Assembly: GCA_019636095.1 (NCBI GenBank)
Contig: JAHBYF010000001.1
Coordinates: 1 to 64,000, forward strand
Origin: Hyphomonadaceae bacterium
GTDB taxonomy: Bacteria > Pseudomonadota > Alphaproteobacteria > Caulobacterales > Aquidulcibacteraceae
DNA: 64,000 nucleotides
Reading direction: 5' to 3'
Shown here: piece by piece, positions 63,046 to 64,000 of the stretch
Layout of the letters: each line of letters starts with the position of its first letter
How positions within the stretch are numbered: the stretch's first letter is position 1
The notes under the pieces: model-generated
What the model saw: only the letters and a program-made list of their open reading frames with translations
Told to the model about the DNA's origin: nothing
Databases searched by the model: none
Translations under genes and position numbers: made by a program

Positions 63046-63735
63046 ATGGGTGAATGGGTTGAAGTCCAGGGTCCGGACGGGGCGTTCAAGGCGTACGTCG
63101 CGCGGCCATCGGGAACGCCCAAGGGCGCAGTCGTGGCGATCCAAGAGATATTTGGCGTCAACGCGGTGATGCGCGGCAAGGCCGACTGGCTGGCGCGCGA
63201 GGGCTTCCTGGCGGTGTCGCCGGATCTGTTCTGGCGGATCAAGCCGGGCATCGACATCACCGACCAAACCGAGGCCGAGTGGAAGCAAGCCATCGACTAC
63301 ATGAACCAGCTCGACAAGAACGCGAGCGTTCGCGACGTGCAGGCGACGCTCGATTGGGCGCGCAGCCAAGGCGTCAGCAAAGCCGGCGCGCTGGGCTATT
63401 GCATGGGCGGCTACATCGCGTTCCTGGCGGCCTGCCGGACGGATACGGACGCGACCGTCTGCTACCACGGCGGCGGCATCCACACGGCGCTCGGCGAAGC
63501 TAGCGGCATCAAGAAGCCGGTGATGCTCCACAACCCGATGAAGGACGGCTTCATCCCCGTCGAAGCGCTAAACACCATCCGCGAAACGCTTGCTGGCAAT
63601 CCGCTTGTCACTGTGTGCGAGTACGCCGAGCAGGATCACGCGTTCACGCGCGAAGGCGGCGCGCACTACGATGAAGCAGCGAAGCAACTCGCGGACGGGC
63701 GCACGATCGAGTTTTTGAACAAGGCGCTCGCATGA
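63046..63735 (+). CDS. Dienelactone hydrolase family protein
   Basis: 229 residues from the ATG at 63046, with AAGGAG six bases upstream. The nucleophile is a Cys in GALGYCMGGYIAFLAA, as in dienelactone hydrolases. An Asp in MKDGFIP and a His in EQDHAFTREGG complete the triad. VVAIQEIFGVN is the usual N-terminal block. It hydrolyses small lactones or esters, substrate unknown. The next gene overlaps its stop. Confidence 0.9.
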   Translation: MGEWVEVQGPDGAFKAYVARPSGTPKGAVVAIQEIFGVNAVMRGKADWLAREGFLAVSPDLFWRIKPGIDITDQTEAEWKQAIDYMNQLDKNASVRDVQATLDWARSQGVSKAGALGYCMGGYIAFLAACRTDTDATVCYHGGGIHTALGEASGIKKPVMLHNPMKDGFIPVEALNTIRETLAGNPLVTVCEYAEQDHAFTREGGAHYDEAAKQLADGRTIEFLNKALA

Positions 63736-64000
63736 AATGGTTCTGTGCTGCGCTGCTAGGAGCACTGGCTCTGGCGGCGTGCGAGCAGCAGCGCGACTTC
63801 GGGTCTGAGGTCCAGCAGGTCGGCGCGCCTGCGAACTTGCCGGCATACTTCGATTGCTTGCGCGATCACGGCTTCACGGCGGTCTCAGCGCATCGTGGCG
63901 GACCTGCGCCCGGCTTTGCCGAGAATGCTATCCCGACGTTCGAGAACACGCTGCGCATTGCGCCCGGCGCGTTTCTGGAAGTCGACATCTCGCAGACGGC
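63732..64000 (+). CDS. Glycerophosphodiester phosphodiesterase-like lipoprotein (3' truncated by window)
   Basis: The ATG overlaps the previous stop (ATGA), and the frame stays open to the window end, giving 89 residues. A lipoprotein signal ends LALAAC. The mature part shows VSAHRGGPAPGFAENAIPTFENTL, then FLEVDIS, the catalytic HRG and E-x-D motifs of the GDPD family. It would release glycerol phosphate from lipid head groups in the periplasm. Confidence 0.85.
   Translation, partial: MKWFCAALLGALALAACEQQRDFGSEVQQVGAPANLPAYFDCLRDHGFTAVSAHRGGPAPGFAENAIPTFENTLRIAPGAFLEVDISQT

Noticed and set aside
1..64000. CRISPR array
   Set aside because: No series of regularly spaced direct repeats and no cas genes were seen.

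Overview
The window reads as a chromosomal segment of a high-GC alphaproteobacterium, most likely of the Caulobacterales (Caulobacteraceae or Hyphomonadaceae type). The basis is gene content and order. A block runs CenR-like regulator, yggS, ThiE-like gene, NtrZ-like gene, DUF3576 lipoprotein, leuS, lptE, holA and, after an interruption, parB, parA, rsmG, mnmG and mnmE. A second block holds ftsK, lolA and xthA. No species call is possible from sequence alone.

Positions 1 to about 17,040 look like one end of a mobile genomic island stopping exactly at the 3' end of a tRNA-Gly(GCC) gene. From the left it carries the C-terminal part of a DUF3363 relaxase, a membrane-anchored TIR protein with ankyrin-like repeats, a small regulator with a plausible operator and promoter, and four small genes, two of which are distant paralogues with twin-arginine-type starts. 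Then come an AlpA-like DNA-binding protein, a three-gene CBASS anti-phage operon on the minus strand (CD-NTase, Cap15-type membrane effector, and a DUF4238-like protein as unusual third member), and a type I restriction-modification operon. The restriction operon is half-size HsdS, HsdM, GIY-YIG/DUF4357, HsdS, HsdR and a YgjP-like metallopeptidase. No integrase is in the window. The 170 bases beside the tRNA contain dyads and two DnaA-box-like sequences.

From 17,100 to 36,000 the genes are ordinary chromosomal ones: ProX editing enzyme, CnoX-type thioredoxin, Lon-N domain protein, Trm112, DUF971, a TauD-like dioxygenase, a hydrolase-cyclase fusion, HAD-UbiA fusion, GT51-like protein, UbiH-like hydroxylase, ammonium transporter, ftsK, cold shock protein and a CpaE-like ATPase. 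Embedded here are two tandem 30-residue paralogous microproteins (24885-25107) preceded by a perfect CRP-type palindrome.

From 36,000 to the end are a DUF4956/MgtC-like protein, lolA, xthA, a DUF885 lipoprotein, GTP-dependent PEP carboxykinase, a polysaccharide flippase, the cenR-to-holA block, a DctA-like symporter, an aminotransferase, a DUF5694 protein, the parB-parA-rsmG-mnmG-mnmE replication-origin-type cluster, a dienelactone hydrolase and the start of a glycerophosphodiesterase lipoprotein. Between lolA and xthA lies a strong small-RNA candidate (about 37916-38068) with its own promoter and terminator and four hairpins showing C-rich loops. Paired parS-like sites flank mnmE with identical 34-base spacing. 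No CRISPR array, insertion sequence or rRNA gene was seen.
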